A stretch of 64,000 nt of DNA from Roseovarius spongiae (GTDB lineage: Bacteria > Pseudomonadota > Alphaproteobacteria > Rhodobacterales > Rhodobacteraceae). The notes under the pieces were generated by a model, which saw only the letters and a list, made by a program, of their open reading frames with translations, had not been told where the DNA came from and ran no database searches. The translations under genes and the position numbers were made by a program. Below, one piece after another: positions 26,027-34,034 of this stretch (positions within the stretch are counted from its first letter, which is position 1; each line of letters starts with the position of its first letter). Location: NCBI RefSeq assembly GCF_003651245.1, contig NZ_RAPE01000001.1, positions 1,178,001-1,242,000 of the forward strand, in the 5' to 3' direction.

Positions 26027-27025
26027 TCAGCCCTGCGCCGCGCGCAGCCGGTCCTGGAAATAGGCGACGCCCTGTTCGTGGCGCGGCGACAGCGGCCCGG
26101 CGCGGTAGCCGCCGCTGGCGTAGTTCTTCTGCGTCTCGAGGCAGACCTCGAAATCCTCCCGCACCACCTCGAGATTGTCGGCGATGGTCCTGGCGCGTTT
26201 CTCGGCCCCGTCCTCTGACGTGTCGGCGAAGTAGAAGTTGTAGATCAGTTCCGTGCGCTCATGCGTCACCGGGTTGATCCGCGAGGTGTTCATGCCGCCC
26301 TCGAACAGCGACAGCGTCCAGTTGGGCCACATCCACATCCACTTGCCCCGGTAGAACAGCCCGTCGCGCGGCGGCGCGGTCATCCGCACCAGTCCGTCAA
26401 GCGCGACGGTCTCGAACTTGTCGAACTCGATCGCGCCGTGAAAGGCGGGATGGATGCCGGGAATGTGGTAGCCTTCGACGAAATTGTCTGTGTAGATCTT
26501 CCAGTTGGCGTCGAAGACCAGCCGCTCCTCGTGGACCCAGGTGAAGCTCTCGATCGGTTCATCCGCCAGCTCCGCCGCCGTCGCGCCGAGCTGCGCGTCG
26601 AACGGTTCGGCCGGGTCGATGGCGACGAAGAGCAGCCCGCGCCAGACGTGGAACTCGACCGTATCCAGCGCCCAGTCCTCCTTGCGGAAATCCGCATCAT
26701 CCCCCCACCACGGCACGTTGAGGAGCGAGCCATCCTCGCCCCAGACCCATTGGTGATAGGGGCAGCGCAGCGTGTTGCAGCGCCCCGCGCCCTCGGGCAG
26801 CAGCCGCGCGCCGCGATGGCGGCAGACGTTGCGATAGGCGCGCAGCCCGTCCTTGGTCATGAAGACGAATACCTTCTGCCCGGCGATCTCGGTCGCGATG
26901 TAATCGCCCCGCTCGGCCAGCCGCGCGGCGGGGCCGATCAGCTGCCATGTCCGGGCGAAGATCCGGGTGACGTCTGCGGCGTGAATGTCCGGAGAGGTAT
27001 AGTGGACGGGGTCGAGATTTCGCAT
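26027..27025 (-). CDS. Rieske oxygenase alpha subunit (second copy, divergent type)
   Basis: 332-residue oxygenase. Rieske ligands Cys68/His70 (CRHRGA) and Cys88/His91 (CPYHQW). The catalytic iron ligands are in NFVEGYHIPGIHP: His187 and His192, with Glu184 in the bridging position, again the quaternary-amine-type signature rather than the Asp of aromatic dioxygenases. A likely third ligand is the Asp of VREDFEVCLETQ. It is shorter than the first Rieske protein and only distantly similar to it. No reductase lies nearby. Convergent with the Lrp regulator and upstream of dsbB. A betaine or N-methyl amino acid could be the substrate, but this is inference. Confidence 0.75.
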   Translation of the reverse strand: MRNLDPVHYTSPDIHAADVTRIFARTWQLIGPAARLAERGDYIATEIAGQKVFVFMTKDGLRAYRNVCRHRGARLLPEGAGRCNTLRCPYHQWVWGEDGSLLNVPWWGDDADFRKEDWALDTVEFHVWRGLLFVAIDPAEPFDAQLGATAAELADEPIESFTWVHEERLVFDANWKIYTDNFVEGYHIPGIHPAFHGAIEFDKFETVALDGLVRMTAPPRDGLFYRGKWMWMWPNWTLSLFEGGMNTSRINPVTHERTELIYNFYFADTSEDGAEKRARTIADNLEVVREDFEVCLETQKNYASGGYRAGPLSPRHEQGVAYFQDRLRAAQG

Positions 27026-27078
27026 TGGAACACCTGCACAGCTACCGGCCGGACGTTAGGCCCGGCCGGCGCCCTGCG

Positions 27079-27534
27079 TCAAGCGCGCCGCGCCGCCATC
27101 ACCCAGAGTACGGCCAGCGCGAGCGAGGCCAGCATGTTCCAGCTCGCCATCGACAGCCCCGCCATCTGCCATGCGACCTCGTCGCACATCACCACGTTCG
27201 TGGGCGCATCCATGCTCAGCAGGCTGCCGGGGTCGAGCCCCGCACCCCCGCCCGAGCAGGAGGCCGGCCCCTCCCACCAGCCGCGCTCGACCCCGGTGTG
27301 ATAAGCGCCGACGCCCGCCGTCGCCAGCGCCGCCAGCGCGCCAAGCAGCGGCAGGGCGGCGCCGCGCGTCATCAGCGCCGCCGCGCCGATCAGCAGCGCC
27401 GCGGCGTGTGGCCAGCGCTGCCAGAGGCAGAGCTTGCAGGGCGGCAGGCCGCCCAGGTGCTGGAACGCGAACGCGCCAAGCAGGAGCGCGGCGGAGCCGG
27501 CCATCGCCAGCTGGATGAGGCGCGCGCGGCTCAC
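27079..27534 (-). CDS. dsbB: Disulfide bond formation protein DsbB
   Basis: Inner-membrane quinone-linked oxidant of DsbA. 151 residues with four hydrophobic segments. The two essential cysteine pairs are present: Cys33/Cys36 in PPCKLCLWQRWP (the periplasmic CxxC and following quinone-site Arg) and Cys93/Cys117 (ASCSGG and VVMCDE). A GTG start at 27534 overlaps the upstream gene's stop by four bases (GTGA), so the two are coupled; an ATG 10 codons later is possible but would cut into the first helix. Confidence 0.85.
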   Translation of the reverse strand: MSRARLIQLAMAGSAALLLGAFAFQHLGGLPPCKLCLWQRWPHAAALLIGAAALMTRGAALPLLGALAALATAGVGAYHTGVERGWWEGPASCSGGGAGLDPGSLLSMDAPTNVVMCDEVAWQMAGLSMASWNMLASLALAVLWVMAARRA

Positions 27535-28109
27535 AGCACCTTCACCACATAGAAGCCCCCAAGGAGAAGCACTATGAACAGGATGAACATCAGCCCGAGC
27601 CGGCGCTCGACGAAATCGCGGATCGGGGCGCCGAACCTCCAAAGCAGCCAGGCGACGATGAAGAACCGCAGCCCCCGCGCGAGGATCGACGTGGCGATGA
27701 ACGTGCCCAGAGGCATGCCGGTCCAGCCAGACATGATGGTGATGACCTTGTAGGGGAACGGGGTGACGCCCGCCGTCAGCACCGCCCAGAACCCCACGTC
27801 GTTGAAGCGCGTGTTGAATTCGGCCATCGCATCGGCCTTGCCGAGGCTCTCGAGGATCGGTTGGCCGATCTGCTCGTAGGCGAGCGCGCCGATGGCGTAG
27901 CCCAGCAAGCCGCCCAGCACCGACGCCGCAAGCGCCACGCCGGCGATCGTCCAGGCGCGGTTCGGACGGGCGAGGATCATCGGGATCATCAGGACATCGG
28001 GCGGGATCGGAAAGACCGAGCTTTCGATAAAGGCGATCGCGGCGAGCACCCAGAGCGCGCGCGGATGGTCTGCCAGCCGGATCGTCCAGTCATAGAGCCG
28101 TCTGAGCAT
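27531..28109 (-). CDS. YqaA/DedA-like inner-membrane protein
   Basis: 192-residue membrane protein of the SNARE-associated/DedA superfamily (YqaA branch). Hydrophobic segments lie near residues 18-40, 50-75, 105-120 and 170-190. Family features include the FIESSVFPIPPDVLMIPM motif (about 28-45) and a re-entrant GVTPFPYKVITIMSG segment. DedA relatives act in lipid carrier recycling or membrane homeostasis; the specific role here is unknown. Translationally coupled to dsbB. Confidence 0.8.
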   Translation of the reverse strand: MLRRLYDWTIRLADHPRALWVLAAIAFIESSVFPIPPDVLMIPMILARPNRAWTIAGVALAASVLGGLLGYAIGALAYEQIGQPILESLGKADAMAEFNTRFNDVGFWAVLTAGVTPFPYKVITIMSGWTGMPLGTFIATSILARGLRFFIVAWLLWRFGAPIRDFVERRLGLMFILFIVLLLGGFYVVKVL

Positions 28110-28251
28110 CGTTGGGTCCCGTCATGCGCCGCCTGTTCCGCCTCTGACCACGCAGCCCCGCCGGGGTCAAGCCCGTCGGCGCGCGGGCGGGCAAAAAACC
28201 GGGCGAGAAGACTGGACGGGCCTGCCTTGCTTCGCTACAGCATGAACGCGT

Positions 28252-28337
28252 GCCCAAGTGGCGGAATGGTAGACGCAGGGGATTCAAAATCCCCCGCCTT
28301 CACGGGCGTGTGGGTTCGAGTCCCACCTTGGGCACCA
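28252..28337 (+). tRNA. tRNA-Leu (anticodon CAA)
   Basis: 86-base class II tRNA with encoded CCA. Acceptor GCCCAAG pairs with CTTGGGC; anticodon stem GGGGA/TCCCC with loop TTCAAAA gives anticodon CAA. The long variable arm CGCCTTCACGGGCG and T-arm GTGGG/CCCAC around TTCGAGT complete the cloverleaf. Confidence 0.95.
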
Positions 28338-28387
28338 GCTATTTCAACAGCTTACGGGGCGATTGCGATCGGGGCGCCTTGCCGATC

Positions 28388-29893
28388 TCACGCCGGCCAG
28401 CCGTCCACCGGGTCGAGCGGGAAGATGGGGCGGCGCAGGCGCTCGAAATTGCGAAGCGTCACGTCCGGAGTGCAGAGGCCGCCCGCGTCGGTGACGATGA
28501 TCTCTGACGCCATGGGCGCGAAGGCGCCCTTGAAATGCTGCATGGATTTTACCGCCAATACGGAACGCTCGGTCGGCTCGATCCCCACGACGCGAAAGAT
28601 GTTGCGGTCGAGCATCTGCATCCGGTCCGACACCAGCATGATGTCGAGCCCGTCCACCCGCAGGCAGGCGCTTTGCCCGGTGGAGCCGGGCAGGCCGGTG
28701 AACATCGGCCCCTCGAAGGTGAAATCGCCGGGGCTGAGCGCCATCACCCGCCCCGTGACCTGCAAGGGGCCGCCGCCGACGGTCGGGTCGATCTTGCCGC
28801 CAATGCTGAGCGTGACCTCGGCGCCGACGCCTGCCTCGGCCAGCCGCGCCACCGCCTCGGGGTCGAGCAGCGCGCCTGCGGCGGCGTTCGTCACGCCTGC
28901 CTCCAGCAGCGCGGCAATGAGTGCGGTACAATCGCTGTAGGCGCCTGAGCCGGGGTTGTCGGAGTAGTCGGCGACCACGATGGGCTTGTCGGCGGGCAGC
29001 GCTTCCTTCAGCCGCGCGATGCAGTCGGAGAGGGGGACCGGCCGGTTCCAGTGATCGCGGTAGCGCCAGATCTCGGCGCAGACGCGGTCGGCCACGGCCT
29101 CGGCGGCGGCGCGCGCGCCGGCGTCATGGGTGACCAGCACCGAGGGGCCCGCGGCCCAGACATCCGCGTCGGTGAAGCCGGCGTTGATGGCGACGTTGAG
29201 GATGCCCCGGGCCTCCATCTCGCGCGCGGCGCTTCCGAGCAGGCGGCGCATCGGGCCGTCCTCTGTCGTGCGCCCGTCATCGCACCCGACAAGCATGGGG
29301 GGACGGCGGATGGCGATGCCGGGCGCGATCCGACCGGCCATCGCGTCGTCGAGCAGCAGCCCCGCCTCGAGCCCGACCTCGCGCATGTCCACATGCGGAT
29401 AGGTTCGGAAGGACACTGCGATATTCGCCAGTTCGGCCAGTTCGTCGAAAATGTTCGCATGCAGGTCGAGCGTGACCGCCAGCGGAATGTCGGGACCGAC
29501 GACGCTGCGGATCTCGCGCAGGAACTGGCTGTCGCCGTCCTGATCCGTTTCGGTCACCATCGCACCGTGCAAGGCGACGAAAACGCCGTCATAGGGCGCG
29601 CCTTCGGCGAGGAGGCGCAGACATTCGCCGGTGATCTCGGCGCGGGTTTCCTCGGTTATGACGCCGCCCGGTTCGGCATGCGCGGCGGTGATGTAGACGG
29701 GCGTCCAGCCGCGCGCCTCGGCCGCCTCCATCGCGCCCCCCACTTCCGAACCGGTGCCGCGGAAGTTCCGCGGAATATCCTCGCCGCTAAAGAAATGCGA
29801 CGCGCGGAAGTCGTCCATGTCGGTGCGCGAGATGGTGTAGGTATTGCATTCGTTAATGAATTCGATGATCGCGACGCGATGGGTCATGGTCAT
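28388..29893 (-). CDS. M81 family metallopeptidase (MlrC-like)
   Basis: 501-residue protein of the M81/MlrC family, named for the peptidase that finishes linearised microcystin degradation; most members have other, unknown substrates. Candidate zinc ligands are in [20 protein letters not shown] and [11 protein letters not shown]. An AGGAAAGGAC ribosome site fits the ATG at 29893, although a second ATG lies two codons on. The start overlaps the stop of the upstream ABC ATPase by four bases, so the enzyme is the last gene of a polar amino acid uptake operon. This suggests it processes an imported peptide-like or amidated compound. Confidence 0.82.
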   Translation of the reverse strand: MTMTHRVAIIEFINECNTYTISRTDMDDFRASHFFSGEDIPRNFRGTGSEVGGAMEAAEARGWTPVYITAAHAEPGGVITEETRAEITGECLRLLAEGAPYDGVFVALHGAMVTETDQDGDSQFLREIRSVVGPDIPLAVTLDLHANIFDELAELANIAVSFRTYPHVDMREVGLEAGLLLDDAMAGRIAPGIAIRRPPMLVGCDDGRTTEDGPMRRLLGSAAREMEARGILNVAINAGFTDADVWAAGPSVLVTHDAGARAAAEAVADRVCAEIWRYRDHWNRPVPLSDCIARLKEALPADKPIVVADYSDNPGSGAYSDCTALIAALLEAGVTNAAAGALLDPEAVARLAEAGVGAEVTLSIGGKIDPTVGGGPLQVTGRVMALSPGDFTFEGPMFTGLPGSTGQSACLRVDGLDIMLVSDRMQMLDRNIFRVVGIEPTERSVLAVKSMQHFKGAFAPMASEIIVTDAGGLCTPDVTLRNFERLRRPIFPLDPVDGWPA

Positions 29894-30675
29894 GTCCTTT
29901 CCTGTGCTTGCGCCGTGGCGCGCTGCGGAGCGACCCGCTCGAGAAACCGGCGCGAGCGTTCGTGCTGCGGATTGTCGAAGAAATCGTCGGGCGGGGCGAT
30001 CTCGACGATCCGGCCCGCGTCCATGAAGACGATCCGGTCGGCCACCTCGCGGGCGAAGCCCATCTCGTGCGTGACCACGATCATCGTCATGCCGGCCTGC
30101 GAGAGATCCGCCATGACCCCGAGCACCTCGCCGACGGATTCCGGATCAAGCGCCGAGGTCGGCTCATCGAAGAGCATGATCTGCGGCTTCATGCAGAGAC
30201 TGCGGGCGATGGCGGCGCGTTGTTGCTGCCCGCCCGAAAGCTGTGCGGGATACTTTCCGGCCTGGTCTTCCATGCCGACGCGGGCAAGGTATTCCAGCGC
30301 GGTCGCGCGGGCCTTGGCGCGCGGGACGCGGTAGGTGTGAACGGGCGAGAGCGTGCAGTTGTCCAGCACGCTCAGATGCGGATAGAGGTTGAAATGCTGA
30401 AAACACATGCCCACGCGGTCCCGGATGCGGCGCACCGCGTCGCGCCCGTCCCGGGCCGCGATGCCGCAGACCGCAAGCCGCCCCGATTGCGGCGCCACGA
30501 GGTGATTGATGCAGCGGATCAGCGTCGACTTGCCCGACCCGGAGGGGCCGCAGACGACGATCTTTTCCCCCCGCGCGACGGTGAGGTCGATATCGCGCAG
30601 CGCGTGATACGCGCCGAAATGGCGGTTCACCCGCTCGAAGACGACGGCCGGGCCGGTGTCTGTCACGCCATCCAT
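29890..30675 (-). CDS. Polar amino acid ABC transporter, ATP-binding protein
   Basis: 261-residue ATPase of the GlnQ/HisP type. Walker [10 protein letters not shown] (about 43-51), Q-loop [12 protein letters not shown], signature [15 protein letters not shown], Walker [15 protein letters not shown] and switch His VVTHEMGF. The ATG at 30675 gives a normal N-terminus and overlaps the preceding permease gene by 13 bases. It overlaps the following MlrC-like gene by four bases. Energises import through the two adjacent permeases. Confidence 0.9.
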   Translation of the reverse strand: MDGVTDTGPAVVFERVNRHFGAYHALRDIDLTVARGEKIVVCGPSGSGKSTLIRCINHLVAPQSGRLAVCGIAARDGRDAVRRIRDRVGMCFQHFNLYPHLSVLDNCTLSPVHTYRVPRAKARATALEYLARVGMEDQAGKYPAQLSGGQQQRAAIARSLCMKPQIMLFDEPTSALDPESVGEVLGVMADLSQAGMTMIVVTHEMGFAREVADRIVFMDAGRIVEIAPPDDFFDNPQHERSRRFLERVAPQRATAQAQERT

Positions 30676-31337
30676 GCGAAACGCCTCTCGATGCGCCTCA
30701 GCGCCCATTCGATCGCCAGCACCAGCAGCAGATAATGCACGGCGGCGATGTAATACACGCGCAGGTCCAGCGTTTCGGAAAATATGTAGCGCGCCTGGCC
30801 CATCAGGTCGAACACGGTGATGATCGCCACCAGCGACGTCGCCTTCAGCAGCAGGATGAATTCGTTGCCGATGGCCGGCAGCGCCTTGGCGAAGGCGATG
30901 GGCAGCAACACGCGGCGGAACGCGGTCCAGCGCGTCAGGTTCAGCGCCGCGTTGGTCTCATAGACCGAGGCGGGGATGGTCTGCAGGCTGCCGCGGATGA
31001 TCTCGGCCTGGTAGGCGGCGGTATTGAGCGTCAACGCCAGCAGCCCGCAATACCACGCATCCCGGAATATCCACCAAAGCCCGATCGCGCGCAGCTCGCT
31101 GTTGAACTGCCCCAGCCCGTAATAGACGAGAAAGAGCTGCACCAGCAGCGGCATGCCGCGAAAGACATTGACGTATCCCAGCGCCAGCCAGCCCCCCAGC
31201 CCGGTTGATTTCGCGCGCAGGACGCCGATCGGCAGCGCGAGGAAGAACCCGAACACGATCGCCAGCCCGGTGAGCGAGGCGGTCGTCACGAGACCCTCAA
31301 GCCAAAGGCCGCGATAGTTGAGCCAGAGGTCAAGCAT
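30663..31337 (-). CDS. Polar amino acid ABC transporter, permease
   Basis: 224-residue inner-membrane permease of the HisMQ/GlnP type, with about five membrane segments. The N-terminal signature region [19 protein letters not shown] and the EAA loop ([29 protein letters not shown], with the conserved Gly) are clear. ATG 31337 follows GGAGACGGGGG. It overlaps the second permease by 8 bases. Confidence 0.88.
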   Translation of the reverse strand: MLDLWLNYRGLWLEGLVTTASLTGLAIVFGFFLALPIGVLRAKSTGLGGWLALGYVNVFRGMPLLVQLFLVYYGLGQFNSELRAIGLWWIFRDAWYCGLLALTLNTAAYQAEIIRGSLQTIPASVYETNAALNLTRWTAFRRVLLPIAFAKALPAIGNEFILLLKATSLVAIITVFDLMGQARYIFSETLDLRVYYIAAVHYLLLVLAIEWALRRIERRFAWMA

Positions 31338-32070
31338 CCCCCGTCTCCAGGCGCGTGAATCCCCTTGAGGCGCGCCGCTCGAGCGCCTTTTGCAGATGCG
31401 ACGACAGCACCACCAGCAGGATGTAGATCGCTCCGATGAGGAGGTAGAAGAGGAACGGCTCGCGCGTGGTGTTGATCGCCAGCGCCGCGACATGCACGAG
31501 GTCGCTGAGCGCGATGATCGAGACGAGCGAGGTATCCTTCAGCAGGATCACCCAGAGATTGCCGAAGCCCGGGATGGCGTGACGCCAGAGCTGCGGCAGG
31601 ATGACCTTCTGGAACGTGCGCGGTCGCGACAGGCCAAGCGACTTCGCCGCTTCGGTCTGGCCGCGCCCGACGGCGTTCAGCGCGGCGCGCACCACCTCGC
31701 TGCCATAGGCGCTTATCACGAGGCTGAGCGCGATCATCCCGGCAATGAACGGCGACACCGACAGGCTGCCGCCGGGGACCAGCCTGGCCGACACCCAGTC
31801 GACCAGCGCCTGCGACTGGTAATAGAGGATCAGGAGGGTCAGGATCTCGGGGAGTGTCTTGAACACGGTCGTGTAGGCGCGCGCCGCGACGCGGATCGGG
31901 CCCAGTCGCGAGACCCTGGCCCAGTGGATGAGGAAGGAGAGAACCACCGCGACGGGAAAGGTCGCCAGCGACAGCGCCAGGGTGACGCCCAGCCCGCGCA
32001 GCAGTTCATCGCCCCAGCCCTTGTCCCCGAAAGAAAGCAGAGCGAGCCATTCCATCGTGCCGTGCCCCAT
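31330..32070 (-). CDS. Polar amino acid ABC transporter, permease
   Basis: 246-residue partner permease of the same importer, HisMQ type. Includes GLGVTLALSLATFPVAVVLS near the N-terminus and the EAA loop AAKSLGLSRPRTFQKVILPQLWRHAIPGFGN (about 140-170). Slightly longer than its partner by a hydrophilic C-terminal tail. Lies 61 bases after the binding protein gene, whose transcript it presumably shares. Confidence 0.88.
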   Translation of the reverse strand: MGHGTMEWLALLSFGDKGWGDELLRGLGVTLALSLATFPVAVVLSFLIHWARVSRLGPIRVAARAYTTVFKTLPEILTLLILYYQSQALVDWVSARLVPGGSLSVSPFIAGMIALSLVISAYGSEVVRAALNAVGRGQTEAAKSLGLSRPRTFQKVILPQLWRHAIPGFGNLWVILLKDTSLVSIIALSDLVHVAALAINTTREPFLFYLLIGAIYILLVVLSSHLQKALERRASRGFTRLETGDA

Positions 32071-32131
32071 GTTTCCCAGGTCGCGCGAAAGGGCGGGCCG
32101 CCGCGCGGGCGGCCCGCTGATAGGGTTCGGA

Positions 32132-32929
32132 TCAGTCGCCGAACAGTTCGCTCACCGCGATCGGTTTGCCGCGAATGTCGAACTCGAAGTATTTCTGGCG
32201 GATCTCGTCATAGGTGCCGTTCTCGATGATGGTCGCCAGCGCCTCGTTCACGCGGTCGCGCAGGTCGGCGTCCTCCTTGCGGAAGGCCATGCCCGCGCCG
32301 ATGGTGCCGTCCAGCAGGAAATCCTGCCCGACGAATTCGCAGCAATCGACGCCGTCATTCATCCAGTCGGCCAGCGCGAACTTGGATTCCAGCACGAGGT
32401 CCAGCCGGCCGCTCTCCATGTCGAGGAAGGCTTCGCCCAGCTTGGGATAGAGCTTGATCTCGCTGTCGGGGAAGTACTGGTTTAGCACCTTGCTGGCCAC
32501 GCCGCCCGCCTGGGTCCCGAGCACCATCCCCTCCAGCGTCTCGGGCGTTGCGTCCTCAAGCCCGAGATCCTTCAGCGCGGCGAAGCGCATCGTGTTGAAG
32601 TAGTAGGGGTCGGAGAAGGCGACCTTCTCCATGCGCTCCGGCGTGATCGCCATCGAGGCGAGCAGGACGTCGAACTTGCCCGAGTTGAGCGCGGGGATGA
32701 TGCCGCCCCATTCATGGGTGCTCCATTCGCAGGTCACCTGCATCTCCGCGCAGATGGCGTTGCCGATGTCGATGTCGAATCCCACGAGTTCGCCGCTTTC
32801 CGAGACGGAGTTGAACGGCGCGTAGGCGCCTTCGGTCCCGACGCGGATGGTTTCCGCCTGCGCAAGACCCGCGCCGAGCGCAAGCGCGGCCGCCGCCATG
32901 ACTGTGGATTTCTTCATGAAACTGATCAT
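32132..32929 (-). CDS. Polar amino acid ABC transporter, periplasmic binding protein
   Basis: 265-residue solute-binding protein of the HisJ/ArtJ/GlnH superfamily. Signal peptide about 1-25 (ALGAGLAQA, then ETIRVG). Ligand-binding segments: RVGTEGAYAPFNSVSESGELVGFDIDI (the canonical opening) and FDVLLASMAITPERMEKVAFSDPYY. Four cysteines in the mature part (around 43, 49 and a CC pair in DGVDCCEF) are unusual for this family and could form disulfides. First gene of the operon and divergent from a LysR regulator. Confidence 0.9.
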   Translation of the reverse strand: MISFMKKSTVMAAAALALGAGLAQAETIRVGTEGAYAPFNSVSESGELVGFDIDIGNAICAEMQVTCEWSTHEWGGIIPALNSGKFDVLLASMAITPERMEKVAFSDPYYFNTMRFAALKDLGLEDATPETLEGMVLGTQAGGVASKVLNQYFPDSEIKLYPKLGEAFLDMESGRLDLVLESKFALADWMNDGVDCCEFVGQDFLLDGTIGAGMAFRKEDADLRDRVNEALATIIENGTYDEIRQKYFEFDIRGKPIAVSELFGD

Positions 32930-33065
32930 TTTCGTTCTCCCTCCGGGCCGCTCCTCCGGCCCGCATGCATTATGCCGATTTGTCCAGTTGACCCCCGGCG
33001 GATTGAACCCGTCGGCCTTTCCGGTAGTGTCATGGACGCCAGTTGTAGGGGGCGCGCCATGCGGC

Positions 33066-33093
33066 TATCAAAGCAAAAGAACTATTCTTGATA
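33066..33093 (+). promoter_or_regulatory. AT-rich dyad directly upstream of the LysR gene
   Basis: TATCAA at 33066-33071 and its complement TTGATA at 33088-33093 flank a second short dyad (AAGAA...TTCTT). The site touches the LysR start codon and lies in the 163-base divergent gap facing the amino acid transporter, so an autoregulatory LysR site is plausible. Confidence 0.35.
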
Positions 33094-34031
33094 TGAAGAA
33101 AACTAATGACGTGTCGCGCCCGCGCAGCTTCCGCAAGAAGCTGTCGCACCTGCGCGCGCTGCGCGCCTTCGAGGCGGTGGCCTGTCATCTGAGCTTTACC
33201 CGCGCGGCCGAGGAACTGGCGGTCAGCCAGGGGGCGATCAGCCACCAGGTCAAGCTGCTGGAGGAGCGGCTGGGCAAGCGGCTTTTCCTGCGCGGCGGCA
33301 AGGGGGTGACGCTGACGGTCGAGGGCGAGTTGCTGAACGAGGTGTGCCGGCGCAGCTTCGACGAGATCGGCGAGACCCTTTCCCTGATCGGACAGAAACG
33401 GGACGCGCAGATATTGCGGGTGCGCAGCGGCCCCTTCTTTGCGATGAAGGTCATCGCGCCGCGGATATCGGAATTCCTGAGCGCCAATCCCGGCATTCAG
33501 CTTCACCTGAACAACCTCGACCCCGATTCCGCATCCCTCGGCAGCGAGGACGTGCTGATCAAGTATTGCATGGACCCGCCGGCGAACTCGGTCGCGGCGG
33601 AGATCCTGAAGGAAAACCTGGTACTGATCTGCAATCCGGACCTTTTGGCGGATGGCGGCGACCTGGCGGACATCCTCGTGCGGTCAGACGTGGCGCGGCT
33701 GCATTATCGCGACATGGGCGATTGGGAAAGCTGGCTCGACCAGTTCGGCTTTGGGGCGGCGCCGGTGTCGCAGAACCTGATCTTCGACGACCAGCACACC
33801 ATCCTCGAGGCGGTGCGCTCGGGGCAGGGGATCGGCATGGCCGAGCGGTCCCTCATCCAGGGCGATGTCGCGCGCGGACGGATCGCCATCCTGTCGGACC
33901 TGTGCCTGCGCCCGGAAGCCTCCTACAAGTTCATCTACAAGGCCGACCGCGCCGCGTCGCACCGCGTGATCGAGGTGTTCCACGACTGGCTTCGCGACCA
34001 GGTCGAGCGCATCCAGGGCGACAGTCGGTAA
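33093..34031 (+). CDS. LysR family transcriptional regulator (GcvA-like)
   Basis: 312 residues. The N-terminal winged helix (HLRALRAFEAVACHLSFTRA; HTH AAEELAVSQGAISHQVKLLE, about 36-55) and a LysR substrate-binding domain (about 105-305) are present. The GcvA-subfamily pattern SxVSHQIKxLE-like is matched by ISHQVKLLEE. The ATG at 33093 is preferred: the long frame from 32847 runs through the intergenic region and lacks family similarity. Divergent from the binding protein gene of the amino acid importer, which it probably controls. Its stop is 3 bases from the convergent acetyl-CoA hydrolase gene. Confidence 0.88.
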   Translation: MKKTNDVSRPRSFRKKLSHLRALRAFEAVACHLSFTRAAEELAVSQGAISHQVKLLEERLGKRLFLRGGKGVTLTVEGELLNEVCRRSFDEIGETLSLIGQKRDAQILRVRSGPFFAMKVIAPRISEFLSANPGIQLHLNNLDPDSASLGSEDVLIKYCMDPPANSVAAEILKENLVLICNPDLLADGGDLADILVRSDVARLHYRDMGDWESWLDQFGFGAAPVSQNLIFDDQHTILEAVRSGQGIGMAERSLIQGDVARGRIAILSDLCLRPEASYKFIYKADRAASHRVIEVFHDWLRDQVERIQGDSR

Positions 34032-34034
34032 CGG

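Noticed and set aside
29890..34031. Transport genes as an opine or octopine catabolic locus
   Set aside because: The LysR/ABC layout resembles such loci, but no opine oxidase genes are present.
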